Source of the DNA: JAWLHA01 sp041690535
GTDB lineage: Bacteria; Pseudomonadota; Gammaproteobacteria; Thiohalomonadales; Thiohalomonadaceae
Assembly (NCBI GenBank): GCA_041690535.1
Contig: JAWLHA010000038.1
Location: 1-43,180 of the forward strand
Length of the DNA stretch: 43,180 nt
Direction of reading: 5' to 3'
The first letter of the stretch is position 1. Each line of letters opens with the position of its first letter. Shown here piece by piece: positions 34,292 to 42,117 of the stretch. The position numbers and the translations under genes were made by a program. The notes under the pieces were generated by a model that did no database searches, was not told the DNA's origin, and saw nothing but the letters and a program-made list of their open reading frames with translations.

Positions 34292-34499
34292 GGAAACGCT
34301 GATTAAATTGTAATGCCGGCGAAGCCTGCGCCCGAGCGCGTCAGTCGGCGGCGGGCATCCAGTACCTTGATTCCTCAGGGCTCCCGCCTTCGCGGGAGCG
34401 ACGAAAGCGGGCCTTGATTTTTTGGGGCTTCCGCCGAAGCCTGCCCTCGAATGCCTTCATTGGGGGGAGCGACGAAAGCGGATTTGATCAGCGTTTCCC
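34291..34499. mobile_element. Inverted-repeat element with GGGAAACGCTGAT ends
   Basis: An 18-base inverted repeat GGGAAACGCTGATTAAAT (34291-34308) matches 34482-34499 with one mismatch. Between them are a hairpin GCTCCCGC/GCGGGAGC (34380-34399) followed by GACGAAAGCGG, and a second, diverged copy of that block near 34420-34480. No open frame is credible. Its right end stops 6 bases before the stop codon of the next minus-strand gene. Similar short elements are widespread as non-autonomous MITEs in gammaproteobacteria; mobility here is inferred. Confidence 0.7.
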
Positions 34500-34505
34500 C
34501 GGGGG

Positions 34506-36293
34506 CTATGTCCCTTGCGACCGCGTGCGCTTTCCGACCCTTTGGCGGGTCGCCAACAGCCTTGCGGAGGCGAGCAGGAGAATCAGCAGGAGTGCCGCAT
34601 CGGCCTTCGCCCCCCCCGCTGCAAGGGTGCAGCCACCGCCTGCCCGCGGCGGTTGGGTCTCCTCGGGGGGCACCGATTTCGGGGGAGACCGCACGCTGAT
34701 GGTGACGGAGGCCTCCGCACTGGTATCGAAACCGTCCTGGGCCGTGAACGCCAGTCGGTCCGTGCCTGCAAACCCGGCCTTGGGCGTGTAGGTGAGGGCA
34801 GGAGGTTCGCCACTCAGCGTACCACTTTGGGGCAGGGTCACGACCTCGAAGAGGAGGGGATCGCCATCGGGATCCCTTGCCGTCAGTCTGATGGCCACCG
34901 GGGTACCGCTTGCGGTACTGATTGCAGTGGAGTGGGCGACCGGCTTTCCGTTCTCCAGCGTGGTGAACGTCAACGCGTCGGACTGCGCCTCGATGCCCTC
35001 TTCGTCCACCAACGTGAGTTGGAAGTGATATAGCGTGCCGGGTTGAAGTCCGCTCAGGAGCACGCTGTGGGAATCGAGAAAATCCGTGCCGGCCACCGGA
35101 CCCAGTTCATGGACCGAGCTGGTTCCGTAGGTTACTTCTCCGCTGGTGGGTCTGTCGGTGGTCCAGGTGAGTTCCGCCTCCAGTCTTCCGGGGTGGGCCT
35201 GAACATCGAGGATGCTCGGGGGAACGGTGAACGGAACATCCAGGGGGCTGATAGTGATCGTGCCGAAGCTGGCATCGACATGGTGGGTGAGCAGCAATAC
35301 GGAGCCGGATCGCAAACCTGTCAGCGGCTCGAGCGCCACCAGGGACCACTCTTCAGGTTCGGGGCGATTCTCGGCCCAAACCTTGAGGCTGTACCGGAAC
35401 CCCTCATTCTCATTCTCCACCCGCATTTTGAAGTAGTGGGGGCTGTCGAACGGGAGCTCCTGGCGGTTATCCCTTGCGACGGTGTCAAAAACGCCATTTG
35501 AAAGTGAGAGGAATCCGGTCTGAAGGTCGTCGCGCCGCCAGCGGTAACTCCCTGCCGCGCCGATGGGGAAGTAGCCGTACCGTGGGCGAGAGCCGTCCCA
35601 ATCGCTGTGGCCGGGCCAGCGCATGATGATCCCGACACTGGGAGTGCCGCTGCATTGGGTGATGTCGGCGACACACCTCGGATCGAGTCCATGAACGGAG
35701 ATGGGTACCACGACTTCGTACTCTTCCCAGCCCAGGTCGCCAATGGCAACAACACGGTCATAGCCCACCTGGACCGTACGCAGCGCGCCCTCTTCGATGA
35801 TCCAGAGGCCGTCCACCACCTGCGCAACCCGGTCGATGCGAGCGGTCTCCCGCCAGTCAATGGTATACGGCAGGCGCCATCGTTCCCCAGGGGTGTATTC
35901 GAGGATTACGGTGTCGCTGCTCTCCCGTCCCGAGGCATCGGTTGCTTCGATGGTCACAAGGTTGGCGCCGGGGGCGAGGCCATCGATCTCCAGCTCGATA
36001 TTGAAATCGCCCTCTCCCCAAAGACGTCGCCGGTCCGGGCCGGTCGACAGCGACTGGGAGGGGCCGCCATTCAGGGAGAACGTGAGTTGGACCGGGGAAT
36101 CCGCTGAGCTGACGTTACCCAGAATATTGAAGAATGGCTGGGGCAAACCCAGCTCCCCGACCGGCTGTGCATTGCCGTACCACAGGTCGATATTCGGCCC
36201 GCGCTCCTGGGCTCCAACCGATGCGCACAGGAGCAGTGCCATGGACCCCGACAGGATTCGCAACCTCGGGAACACCCAGGCAGGGCGCTTCAC
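34506..36293 (-). CDS. Secreted Ig/FnIII-domain protein with JDVT-CTERM-like sorting tail
   Basis: A roughly 595-residue exported protein. The N-terminus has a signal peptide ending near CASVGAQE. Visible modules are an N-terminal bacterial Ig-like domain (about 45-140), a central region with carbohydrate-binding or concanavalin-like character (about 150-360), an FnIII-like domain (about 370-460; TTDRPTSGEVTYG, LSGLQPGTLYHFQL), and a Big-type Ig domain (about 465-555; RDPDGDPLLFEV, GTDRLAFTAQDG). The C-terminus has GGGCTLAAGGAKAD, a hydrophobic helix and a basic end, the JDVT-CTERM pattern processed by an intramembrane protease. The start is uncertain: GTG at 36293 gives a compact signal peptide, but ATG at 36338 or 36359 is possible. 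It is probably surface-anchored or secreted. Confidence 0.8.
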   Translation of the reverse strand: MKRPAWVFPRLRILSGSMALLLCASVGAQERGPNIDLWYGNAQPVGELGLPQPFFNILGNVSSADSPVQLTFSLNGGPSQSLSTGPDRRRLWGEGDFNIELEIDGLAPGANLVTIEATDASGRESSDTVILEYTPGERWRLPYTIDWRETARIDRVAQVVDGLWIIEEGALRTVQVGYDRVVAIGDLGWEEYEVVVPISVHGLDPRCVADITQCSGTPSVGIIMRWPGHSDWDGSRPRYGYFPIGAAGSYRWRRDDLQTGFLSLSNGVFDTVARDNRQELPFDSPHYFKMRVENENEGFRYSLKVWAENRPEPEEWSLVALEPLTGLRSGSVLLLTHHVDASFGTITISPLDVPFTVPPSILDVQAHPGRLEAELTWTTDRPTSGEVTYGTSSVHELGPVAGTDFLDSHSVLLSGLQPGTLYHFQLTLVDEEGIEAQSDALTFTTLENGKPVAHSTAISTASGTPVAIRLTARDPDGDPLLFEVVTLPQSGTLSGEPPALTYTPKAGFAGTDRLAFTAQDGFDTSAEASVTISVRSPPKSVPPEETQPPRAGGGCTLAAGGAKADAALLLILLLASARLLATRQRVGKRTRSQGT

Positions 36294-36374
36294 TCTCTTG
36301 CGAGTAGCCGGGCATCGAGCTGGGCATGAGCCGTCCATTCCCGCCCCCTGTGACACCATCGCCGATGATCACCC

Positions 36375-36391
36375 GCAGGGTGAACGCATAC
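36375..36391 (+). repeat. Fragment of the 68-base end repeat
   Basis: GCAGGGTGAACGCATAC is identical to the first 17 bases of the unit at 191-258 (read on minus) and one base different from that at 42953-43020. The following bases diverge. Confidence 0.5.
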
Positions 36392-36629
36392 CCATCCGTA
36401 AGGGGTTACGTCACTGCGGGGCAAGGTCTCACTGTAGATGCGCTCACCACTAGGATAGTTGATCCCGCGGGGCCGTCCCCGTTCGGCACGAGGCAGCGGC
36501 GTTCGCCAGCCACGCATCGCCAGCTGGCCGTGATTTTTCCATAGGTTGTTCACTCGGGGCATACCCGGAAGAGAGGGGGGCGAACCACACCAAGCCCCCG
36601 GAGTTTCCCAGTGAACAGCCAAGGGATGA

Positions 36630-36658
36630 GAGGGTGGATAAGCGCGGCGCATCCACCG
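36630..36658 (+). repeat. Single hairpin unit of the CTAG-bounded repeat family
   Basis: GGTGGATAAGCGCGGCGC followed by ATCCACC matches one of the two hairpin units found in elements A-C with one substitution. No terminal GAGCACCGAACAG lies nearby, so it is an isolated REP-like unit. Confidence 0.6.
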
Positions 36659-36857
36659 AAACAACGGATACGAGTGTCGAGATACGAGATTCGAGGGGCA
36701 GCGACACCAGCCAGGCTGGAGGATTGGTCGCTCCAAGGGGATTCCCTACCGGGGCCTCCCATTCCGACCCAATCTAACCGTACCCTTTTCCACCCTGGTG
36801 GCTGGCGGGAAATACCCCCCGGGAGAGGCGGGATATCCTTGATTCCCGATGGGTGCA

Positions 36858-36886
36858 ACCGGGCGCTAAGCTTTCTCACACCCGGT
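36858..36886 (+). promoter_or_regulatory. Possible structured 5' leader of the PEP-CTERM gene
   Basis: ACCGGG (36858-36863) can pair with CCCGGT (36881-36886), and further short complementary tracts (GGGTGC, GGGTATCCC-like) surround it, 47 bases before the start codon. It could be a leader structure. It does not match the c-di-GMP riboswitch consensus that I know. Confidence 0.25.
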
Positions 36887-36932
36887 AAGGGATACCCGCA
36901 AGCCAAAGTGAAATCACGAGAGGAACGGATTA

Positions 36933-37541
36933 ATGGAATCACACATCCATTGGAGGCATATTGCTCTTGCCACAAGTCTCTTGGCTTGTTCGGCAATGGC
37001 GCAGGCGGCTGTCATGGTCTGCCCGGAAAACATCGAAGATAACGTGACGGGGAGCAACGCGTGTCAGTACAGTGATACGGCAAACCAGGACTTTCTGAAC
37101 ACCAACCCCATCACGGTGAATGCCGAGGCCTTCTTCGGTATCACCGACTGGATCTATGCCGGCAAGCACGATATCGACGAGGGCCAGGATGAATTGGGCA
37201 CCGCGAACATCGGGCTCACCATTAACCCCGACAATAACCAATCCGGCAGTTGGTCGATCAACGGTGACACCTGGGCCAACTGGGAAAATGTCATGCTCAT
37301 CTTCAAGGACGGGAATGCAACCACTCTGGTCGGCTACCTTCTCGACGGTTCGAGCACCAGCGGCACCTGGCTATCGCCGTTCGAGAATCCCCCCTTCGAC
37401 GTGCGCAATACCCGAGACGTTTCCCACATCAGCGCCTATGTGAGCGGTGAGCGGGTCAATGTCCCCGAGCCGGCTCCGGTGGCCATGCTGGCGTTCGGAA
37501 TTGTGGCGGCCGGCCTGGTCAGGCGTCGCAAGCGCTCTTGA
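36933..37541 (+). CDS. PEP-CTERM sorting-signal protein
   Basis: A 202-residue exported protein. Residues 1-25 form a signal peptide (cleavage after AQA). The middle domain (about 26-175) is Asn/Thr/Ser-rich with two cysteines (CPENIEDNVTGSNAC) and predicted beta strands, with no catalytic motif. The C-terminus is a textbook PEP-CTERM: VPEPAPVAMLAFG, hydrophobic helix, then RRRKRS. Exosortase (EpsH) cleaves such tails, and the proteins usually associate with exopolysaccharide or biofilm matrix. No exosortase gene is in the window, so it must act from elsewhere. GAGAGG lies about 9 bases before the ATG. A hairpin terminator follows. Confidence 0.93.
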   Translation: MESHIHWRHIALATSLLACSAMAQAAVMVCPENIEDNVTGSNACQYSDTANQDFLNTNPITVNAEAFFGITDWIYAGKHDIDEGQDELGTANIGLTINPDNNQSGSWSINGDTWANWENVMLIFKDGNATTLVGYLLDGSSTSGTWLSPFENPPFDVRNTRDVSHISAYVSGERVNVPEPAPVAMLAFGIVAAGLVRRRKRS

Positions 37542-37555
37542 TACTCACAAGATGG

Positions 37556-37578
37556 AGGCGGCCGTTTGCCGGCCGCCT
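37556..37578 (+). terminator. Hairpin terminator after the PEP-CTERM gene
   Basis: A 9-base GC-rich stem AGGCGGCCG/CGGCCGCCT with a 5-base loop lies 14 bases after the stop codon, followed by TTCCCT. It is a good candidate intrinsic terminator with a weak T tract. Confidence 0.65.
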
Positions 37579-37698
37579 TCCCTGCAGCCCGACGGCTGCC
37601 AAGCAAGTTTTCGCAAGATTTCCCTCCTTGAACCGCCCCCCCCGATGCCAGTAGATTGCCCCAAGGCTTTTGGCGGATATCTCACAGGAAAGGAAACC

Positions 37699-37821
37699 AT
37701 GGACCGTTGCATTCAACAATCTGCAATTAACTTCCCCCTACCGCTCTTGGCATTCGCTTCCGTCAGCGTCCAAGGTGCCCGGACAGCGGCGCGACGAAGG
37801 TGGTTTCCATGCCGAACTTGA
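37699..37821 (+). CDS. 40-codon open frame overlapping the next gene; possible leader peptide
   Basis: A short frame with an unusually strong ribosome binding site (AGGAAAGGA about 6 bases before ATG). The peptide starts MDRCIQQSAINFPLPLLAFA, weakly hydrophobic, and ends in a basic stretch ARRRWFPCRT. Its last 13 bases overlap the start of the 268-residue gene in another frame, so it could couple translation to that gene. Alternatively it is the displaced N-terminus of that protein after a frameshift. No homology is recognised. Confidence 0.35.
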   Translation: MDRCIQQSAINFPLPLLAFASVSVQGARTAARRRWFPCRT

Positions 37822-38615
37822 CGCCCGTCCTGCCGGTCCGCGTCTGGCTCGGTTACGCCCTACCACAGTTCCGCACGGCCGAAGGCCGCTCCAGTTTCCA
37901 CGAGAAGTTAGGCGGCGTCTTCATCCCCGCTACTGTCCAGCTTATGGCACCACTGGGACTTACGGCGTATCTGCCGACCATCGTCCCCAGCGACCGCTGC
38001 CCCGATGTTCCGGACGAGGTCGCCCTCGTTTTCTACGAAAGCTTCGATGCCTACAACGCCGCTCGAACCTCTTCAACGGGGGGGCGGGCTTATCAGATGT
38101 TGCACAGTTGCGTTTTCAACTTTGACCCAAACTCCGACTCACCTGCCAGCAATAGCGGCTTCCCCGTCCATTACCACCCAATTGATTTCCTCTCCGGCGA
38201 AGGGCGCTATTTCAGCCTCTTTGACTGGCCCGTGAATTGGCAGGAGGGGCATACCGCCGTATTCATCATGGAAGTGACCTCGGGCCGTGAGGCATTGGCC
38301 CAAGAACTGACTGCTCTGCAGCAAAATCCCCCCCCTAATCTCAATGGCGTGATACTGGCTTGCGAGGGGCAGTGCATCGTCGTTTGGATGCACTGGAGTG
38401 CAGCAGGGGGGCTGGCCGATCAAAGAGCGGCGGAACAGCCGCAACGGGATGCCCGGGACTTGGGGATGTTGGCTGCTGTCCCCGGCCTCAGGTTGGTTTT
38501 CAGCGCCGTGGCCATGCCGGCCCAAGTACCGATGCCGGTCACGACTCCGTACAGCGGGATCGTGGTTGACGCGGGCACATCACTCTGTTTTCGGTTCCGG
38601 CTGCGGCGTGAATAA
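37809..38615 (+). CDS. Unrecognised 268-residue protein
   Basis: I do not recognise this family. The protein has no signal peptide or membrane segment. The segment VALVFYESFDAYNAA (near 71-85), then GGRAYQMLHSCVF, has the look of a ferredoxin-like alpha/beta barrel (ABM-type) module, but this is only an impression. The C-terminal half contains hydrophobic strands (GVILACEGQCIVVWMHW). ATG at 37809 follows GAAGG by about 7 bases; GTG at 37800 is an alternative. The gene is overlapped by a 40-codon upstream frame. LysR-type regulator 38642-39586 follows 26 bases downstream, so regulator and protein are probably co-transcribed. Confidence 0.65.
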   Translation: MPNLTPVLPVRVWLGYALPQFRTAEGRSSFHEKLGGVFIPATVQLMAPLGLTAYLPTIVPSDRCPDVPDEVALVFYESFDAYNAARTSSTGGRAYQMLHSCVFNFDPNSDSPASNSGFPVHYHPIDFLSGEGRYFSLFDWPVNWQEGHTAVFIMEVTSGREALAQELTALQQNPPPNLNGVILACEGQCIVVWMHWSAAGGLADQRAAEQPQRDARDLGMLAAVPGLRLVFSAVAMPAQVPMPVTTPYSGIVVDAGTSLCFRFRLRRE

Positions 38616-38641
38616 ACCTTAGTAGAACGGGGACAGGCATA

Positions 38642-39586
38642 ATGCTTCAGAGAGATTACAGGCTCCTGGATTCCAAGCTTTTCAAGGCGTTCATGGCCGC
38701 GGCAGAGACCGAGAACTTCACCAGTGCGGCCAGGAAGGCATTCATGACCCAATCGGGGGTGAGCCAGCACATCGCGAAGCTCGAAGAGCAAATCGGTGTG
38801 CCCCTTTTCAAACGGGTGGGAAAGCGGGTCGTTCTGACTGATGCCGGGCAGAAGCTGATGCGCTTCGTGAAAGAGTACGCCTACACCATGGAGACGTTCC
38901 TGGATGAGCTTCGCGATGACGCGCAGGCGGTTTCGGGTCTGGTTTCCTACGCGATGCCTGCGAGCTGCCTGCTCTCACCCCATTTCCCCCTCCTGCTGCA
39001 AAAGCGACTGCCGTATCCCGATCTGACCCTGGATGTGACGCTGGTGCCCAGTGAAGATGTGGTAAGGATGGTGCTGGACGATCAAATCGATTTTGGCTTC
39101 GTGACCCACCGGCATGAGCACCCCAGCCTGGACTACGAACTCTTCTGCCGGGAGGAGTACATTCTCGTGGGCAGCGACCCGGATGTGTTGAAGGCGATCA
39201 CGCCGGGAAATGTCTGCCGTCAGCGTTACATTACCTACCCGGGGGCGGATGTCTACTTCGACCTGTGGTTGAGGCATCATTTTCCTGCCCGCAAGAACCT
39301 CGATTTCCTGTCCCTCACCCCCACTGGGAATATCAACTCCATCGATGGGGCCATCAAAATGGTAGTGGGTGGCCTGGGGATCAGTGTCTTTCCGCGCCAT
39401 TGCGTCGAGGCGGCGTTGGAGCAGGGGGACCTGTTCGAATTTTCCAACAGCAAAGACCCTCTGCTGAACGATATCTATTTTCTCACCATCACGGGCCACG
39501 CCTATCCCAAATCGGTCCGCCAAGTGCTTGCCTGGTTCAGGGAGATGCACTGCGAAGCCCCGCCGGCCCAGGGCACTGCCGCCTAG
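38642..39586 (+). CDS. LysR-type transcriptional regulator
   Basis: A 314-residue regulator. The winged helix-turn-helix spans about 12-72 (FMAAAETENFTSAARKAFMT, QSGVSQHIAKLEEQIGVPLF), followed by the usual linker helix and a periplasmic-binding-like effector domain (about 97-300). LysR proteins bind a co-inducer and often regulate adjacent, frequently divergent, genes. Here the neighbours are the unrecognised gene upstream and, across a repeat element, the convergent phosphorylase/propeller pair. GGGACAGG precedes the ATG. The TAG stop (39584-39586) lies within the CTAG that bounds repeat element C, so the element insertion may have set the C-terminus. Confidence 0.94.
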   Translation: MLQRDYRLLDSKLFKAFMAAAETENFTSAARKAFMTQSGVSQHIAKLEEQIGVPLFKRVGKRVVLTDAGQKLMRFVKEYAYTMETFLDELRDDAQAVSGLVSYAMPASCLLSPHFPLLLQKRLPYPDLTLDVTLVPSEDVVRMVLDDQIDFGFVTHRHEHPSLDYELFCREEYILVGSDPDVLKAITPGNVCRQRYITYPGADVYFDLWLRHHFPARKNLDFLSLTPTGNINSIDGAIKMVVGGLGISVFPRHCVEAALEQGDLFEFSNSKDPLLNDIYFLTITGHAYPKSVRQVLAWFREMHCEAPPAQGTAA

Positions 39587-39773
39587 AGCACCGAACAGGT
39601 AAACGGAAAGATCGCCAATCGTAGCCAAATTGCGCCGCAGGTGGCGGGGGCAGCGAACCGAGGTAGGGTGGATAAGCGCAGCGCATCCACCAATTCGACG
39701 CCGCACGGTGGATGCGCTGCGCTTATCCACCCTACAGGTTGGGCGCGTCGGATTTATCTGTTCGGTGCTCTAG
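39583..39773 (+). mobile_element. CTAG-bounded REPIN/MITE-like element, copy C
   Basis: A 191-base element bounded by CTAG at both ends, with inverted termini GAGCACCGAACAG and CTGTTCGGTGCTC. It contains an internal conserved arm (GCAGGTGGCGGGGGCAGCGA), then two hairpin units GGTGGATAAGCGCAGCGC in inverted orientation. It is the near reverse complement of copy B and closely matches copy A. Its left CTAG supplies the stop codon of the LysR gene. No protein is encoded. A REPIN (paired REP sequences mobilised by a RAYT transposase) or a MITE is the best label; no RAYT gene is in the window. Confidence 0.85.
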
Positions 39774-40044
39774 AGAAGCAAACGGGTAAGCCGACGATCG
39801 GCAACCCAATCCCAGTAGAGTAGGTGGGAGTCAGAGTGGATGGGATGCTTACCTCTACACTGTTGGCCCGGAATGCTCGTCGCGGTTTCTCGCGAGGGCG
39901 TTAAGGTGCCGCCGTGTGGGCGGGGCGAGCGCTTTCCTGCACCTCTCTTGGGCAAGTGAGCAATGCGGGCGATGATGCTCGCGCGGCCGCCACCGCCCCC
40001 CGATGAACTCCGGGGGGCGAGTTGCGCCCCTCTGCGCCTCGGTG
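39774..40044. other. Intergenic region after element C
   Basis: Apart from the hairpin at 39994-40019 and short palindromes (for example CGCGGTTTCTCGCG near 39884), there is no credible gene. It separates the LysR gene from the convergent propeller gene. Confidence 0.4.
39994..40019 (-). terminator. GC-rich hairpin, probable terminator of the phosphorylase/propeller operon
   Basis: A 9-base stem CGCCCCCCG/CGGGGGGCG with an 8-base loop lies 25 bases after the propeller gene stop, read on minus. It lacks a T run. Confidence 0.5.
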
Positions 40045-40962
40045 TCAGTAGACGAAGAGGCAGGTGGCGTCGTCGTTGCCGAGCACTACGGCGTGACCGG
40101 CGGCAGGGACGACCGCGAAAGCGGCTGCCTGGCTCCACCCCTGGCAGTCACACCGGATCCGTTCAATGGTCCCGGAGCCGTCATCTGCCTTGTAGGTAAA
40201 GAGGTGCATGGTTCCATCGAGCTGGAACGTCTGGTTGAGGGTGAGGTCGAGGGGGAGGGGAAGACGACGCCCCACGGGGTGTGATCCGTCTGCGGCGTTG
40301 TCGGCGAGGTGGTCGATGTAGACCGTCTCGTACTTGGTGTTGCTCTTCAGGAAGAAGTTTTCTCCCCCGAGTGCGAAGAGGCTGAAGCGGGTCCATCCCT
40401 GAGCCCAGCTGCCGGACCAGACCTGGGCGAGTGTCAGTGGTGCATCTGCAGTTACCCCCAGCTGATAGGTTGCCACCCGCCCGCTGTTCCTGTCATAGGC
40501 GAGCAGAAGCATCTCGCCATTGTAGGCATATGGTTCAAGGGTGGTGTAGCCGGTGGTGATGTTGCCGTAGGTGGCGGCATAATGGTAGACGAGGGTGAGA
40601 GAGAGGTCCTCGCCTACCCGGTAGAAGTCCATTGCCCCCGAACTCGCCTCATAGGCGAAGAGATGGGCTACTCCGCCTACGTTGAGGCTGCGGATGAGGT
40701 CGTATTCCCGCTCCACCGTCGCCTTTCGGACCGGTTGCAGCGCCGAGCCATCATTGCTGAGGTGATAGGTGTCGATGGTTTTCGCCGCGGCGCACAGGGC
40801 AAACAGGATGTCCTGTTTCGGTGCGGGCAAGGCGCAAAAGGCGGTGTAGTTGGGGTTGAAGCCGGTGACGTCCTTCAATGACTTCCATGACAGTTTCACG
40901 TCGACCGTCCCATAGTCCTTTCCTGCCGAGACGGTGTAGAGCGCGGTGTAGGTGCTTCCCAT
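40045..40962 (-). CDS. Unrecognised repeat protein, probable beta-propeller
   Basis: A 305-residue protein without signal peptide or membrane helix. It is built of about six diverged repeats of 40-55 residues. Each has a hydrophobic strand, a turn and a (T/D)-x-Y strand, as in DILFALCAAAKTIDTYHLS, HLFAYEASSGAMDFYRV, MLLLAYDRNSGRVATYQL, NFFLKSNTKYETVYIDHL and HLFTYKADDGSGTIERI. This pattern suggests a small beta-propeller or lectin-like fold for binding. No catalytic motif is evident. The ATG lies 3 bases after the phosphorylase stop, and its strong AAGGAGG site is inside the last codons of that gene, so the two are translated together. Function unknown. Confidence 0.75.
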   Translation of the reverse strand: MGSTYTALYTVSAGKDYGTVDVKLSWKSLKDVTGFNPNYTAFCALPAPKQDILFALCAAAKTIDTYHLSNDGSALQPVRKATVEREYDLIRSLNVGGVAHLFAYEASSGAMDFYRVGEDLSLTLVYHYAATYGNITTGYTTLEPYAYNGEMLLLAYDRNSGRVATYQLGVTADAPLTLAQVWSGSWAQGWTRFSLFALGGENFFLKSNTKYETVYIDHLADNAADGSHPVGRRLPLPLDLTLNQTFQLDGTMHLFTYKADDGSGTIERIRCDCQGWSQAAAFAVVPAAGHAVVLGNDDATCLFVY

Positions 40963-40965
40963 CGT

Positions 40966-42117
40966 TCAGGCCTCCTTGCTCGTCGCTGACTCGCCCGCCA
41001 CCAGGGCCCATGCGGCAAGTGCGCCGTTGTAGCTGGTGAACAGGCCTCGTTCCTTGTAGATGTAACCGGCCCAGGCGTCCTGTAGCTGAGCCGGGAGCTT
41101 CCCGTTGATGACCGGATCGGAGACATTGCGCACGAACCCGAAGCCGACCCCTTGCCGCTCGCACACCAGGCCCACGACCGCATCGTCCATTTCGACAATG
41201 CAGCCGTACTGCTCCAGACCGTTGTCGGTGGTACCAAAAAGGAAGGTGTCGGTGGTGATGATGGGCTGATCGGTAACGACCTTGATCCGGGAGTCGGGGG
41301 CGTCCGGGAGGATCACCGCGTCTGCGGGATACTGGGGACTCAACGGGTAGACGGGCAAGCCGGGTACCTGCATCACCCGCTCCTGCGCTTCCGGAATGAA
41401 CTGCTCGTTCGGCACCCACGTTGAGTGGACGGTGGTCCCGTTGAACTCTGCGTTGGCAAACTCCTTCAGCAGATGGAAGTAGGCCTGGTTGGTCACCAGC
41501 GCGCAACCGAGCGCATCTTCTGCGCGCACGCCGCCGGCCGTACCAATGGACAGAACGAGCCTGGGACTGGCCTCGGCGCAAACCTGATCGACGAACCGGG
41601 TCAGCGGCAGTTCGCTGCCATCCTGCGCCAAGTGCATCGCGGATTTCAGCAACATGACGCGCAGCCCGTTGATACTGACCATGCGGAACTGTCCCCACGC
41701 CTCGTCGCTCCTGGAGGGAGCCCCGCCCTGATAGGTCTTGTACACGTCTTCCATGTACTGGCGGATCTGGTAATAGTTGCGGGAGTAGTTGTACCACTCG
41801 CCACGCCAGGTTTTCTCGTAAGCCCGGCTCATGGTCATTTCGCGATCGTAGTCGCAGAATACATGATTGAGCGCCGCCCACTCGGCGACGGTCCAGGTCA
41901 TCACGACCACATCGGCCGCGGGCAAGGTGCGGGAGGCCTTCCATTCGCGGGGTGGGACATCGAGGCTGAGCGGTTCCGGGCGGAAGGCGTCCACGCCACT
42001 CCAGTCTATTTTCGGTAGCACCAGGTGGTCGGCTTCGGGCAGGCTTTCGTGTCGTGCGGAGAGCAGCCTGGTGCGGGCGACAAGCTCTTCCTTGGGAGTG
42101 ATCTCCGGGTTTTCCAT
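40966..42117 (-). CDS. Nucleoside phosphorylase superfamily protein (PNP/MTAN fold)
   Basis: A 383-residue protein with a C-terminal phosphorylase domain (about 145-375). The glycine-rich base/ribose-site loop is LVLSIGTAGGVR (187-198). The ribose-binding strand is GCIVEMDDAVVG (305-316, as in EME-type motifs), and the catalytic aspartate sits in FGFVRNVSDPVI (D334). The N-terminal 140 residues are unusual for the family, with MTWTVAEWAALNHVF and a Tyr/Trp-rich segment YEKTWRGEWYNYSRNYYQIRQY (100-121). Family enzymes cleave N-glycosidic bonds of nucleosides by phosphorolysis or hydrolysis; the substrate here is unknown. The ATG at 42117 follows AAGGAAG by about 11 bases; a longer frame to 42204 is less likely. 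The partner propeller gene follows. Confidence 0.85.
   Translation of the reverse strand: MENPEITPKEELVARTRLLSARHESLPEADHLVLPKIDWSGVDAFRPEPLSLDVPPREWKASRTLPAADVVVMTWTVAEWAALNHVFCDYDREMTMSRAYEKTWRGEWYNYSRNYYQIRQYMEDVYKTYQGGAPSRSDEAWGQFRMVSINGLRVMLLKSAMHLAQDGSELPLTRFVDQVCAEASPRLVLSIGTAGGVRAEDALGCALVTNQAYFHLLKEFANAEFNGTTVHSTWVPNEQFIPEAQERVMQVPGLPVYPLSPQYPADAVILPDAPDSRIKVVTDQPIITTDTFLFGTTDNGLEQYGCIVEMDDAVVGLVCERQGVGFGFVRNVSDPVINGKLPAQLQDAWAGYIYKERGLFTSYNGALAAWALVAGESATSKEA

Larger units (their letters stand above)
36294..36932. other. Divergent intergenic region between two sorted surface proteins
   Basis: These 639 bases (573 if the longest start of the minus-strand gene is used) hold two repeat fragments (36375-36391 and 36630-36658), an inverted pair just before the plus-strand gene (36858-36886), and otherwise no credible open frame. 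It must carry promoters for both divergent genes. Confidence 0.5.

Noticed and set aside
36760..36930. c-di-GMP (GEMM) riboswitch upstream of the PEP-CTERM gene
   Set aside because: Given the c-di-GMP context I looked for the conserved GEMM blocks and did not find them; only short complementary tracts are present.
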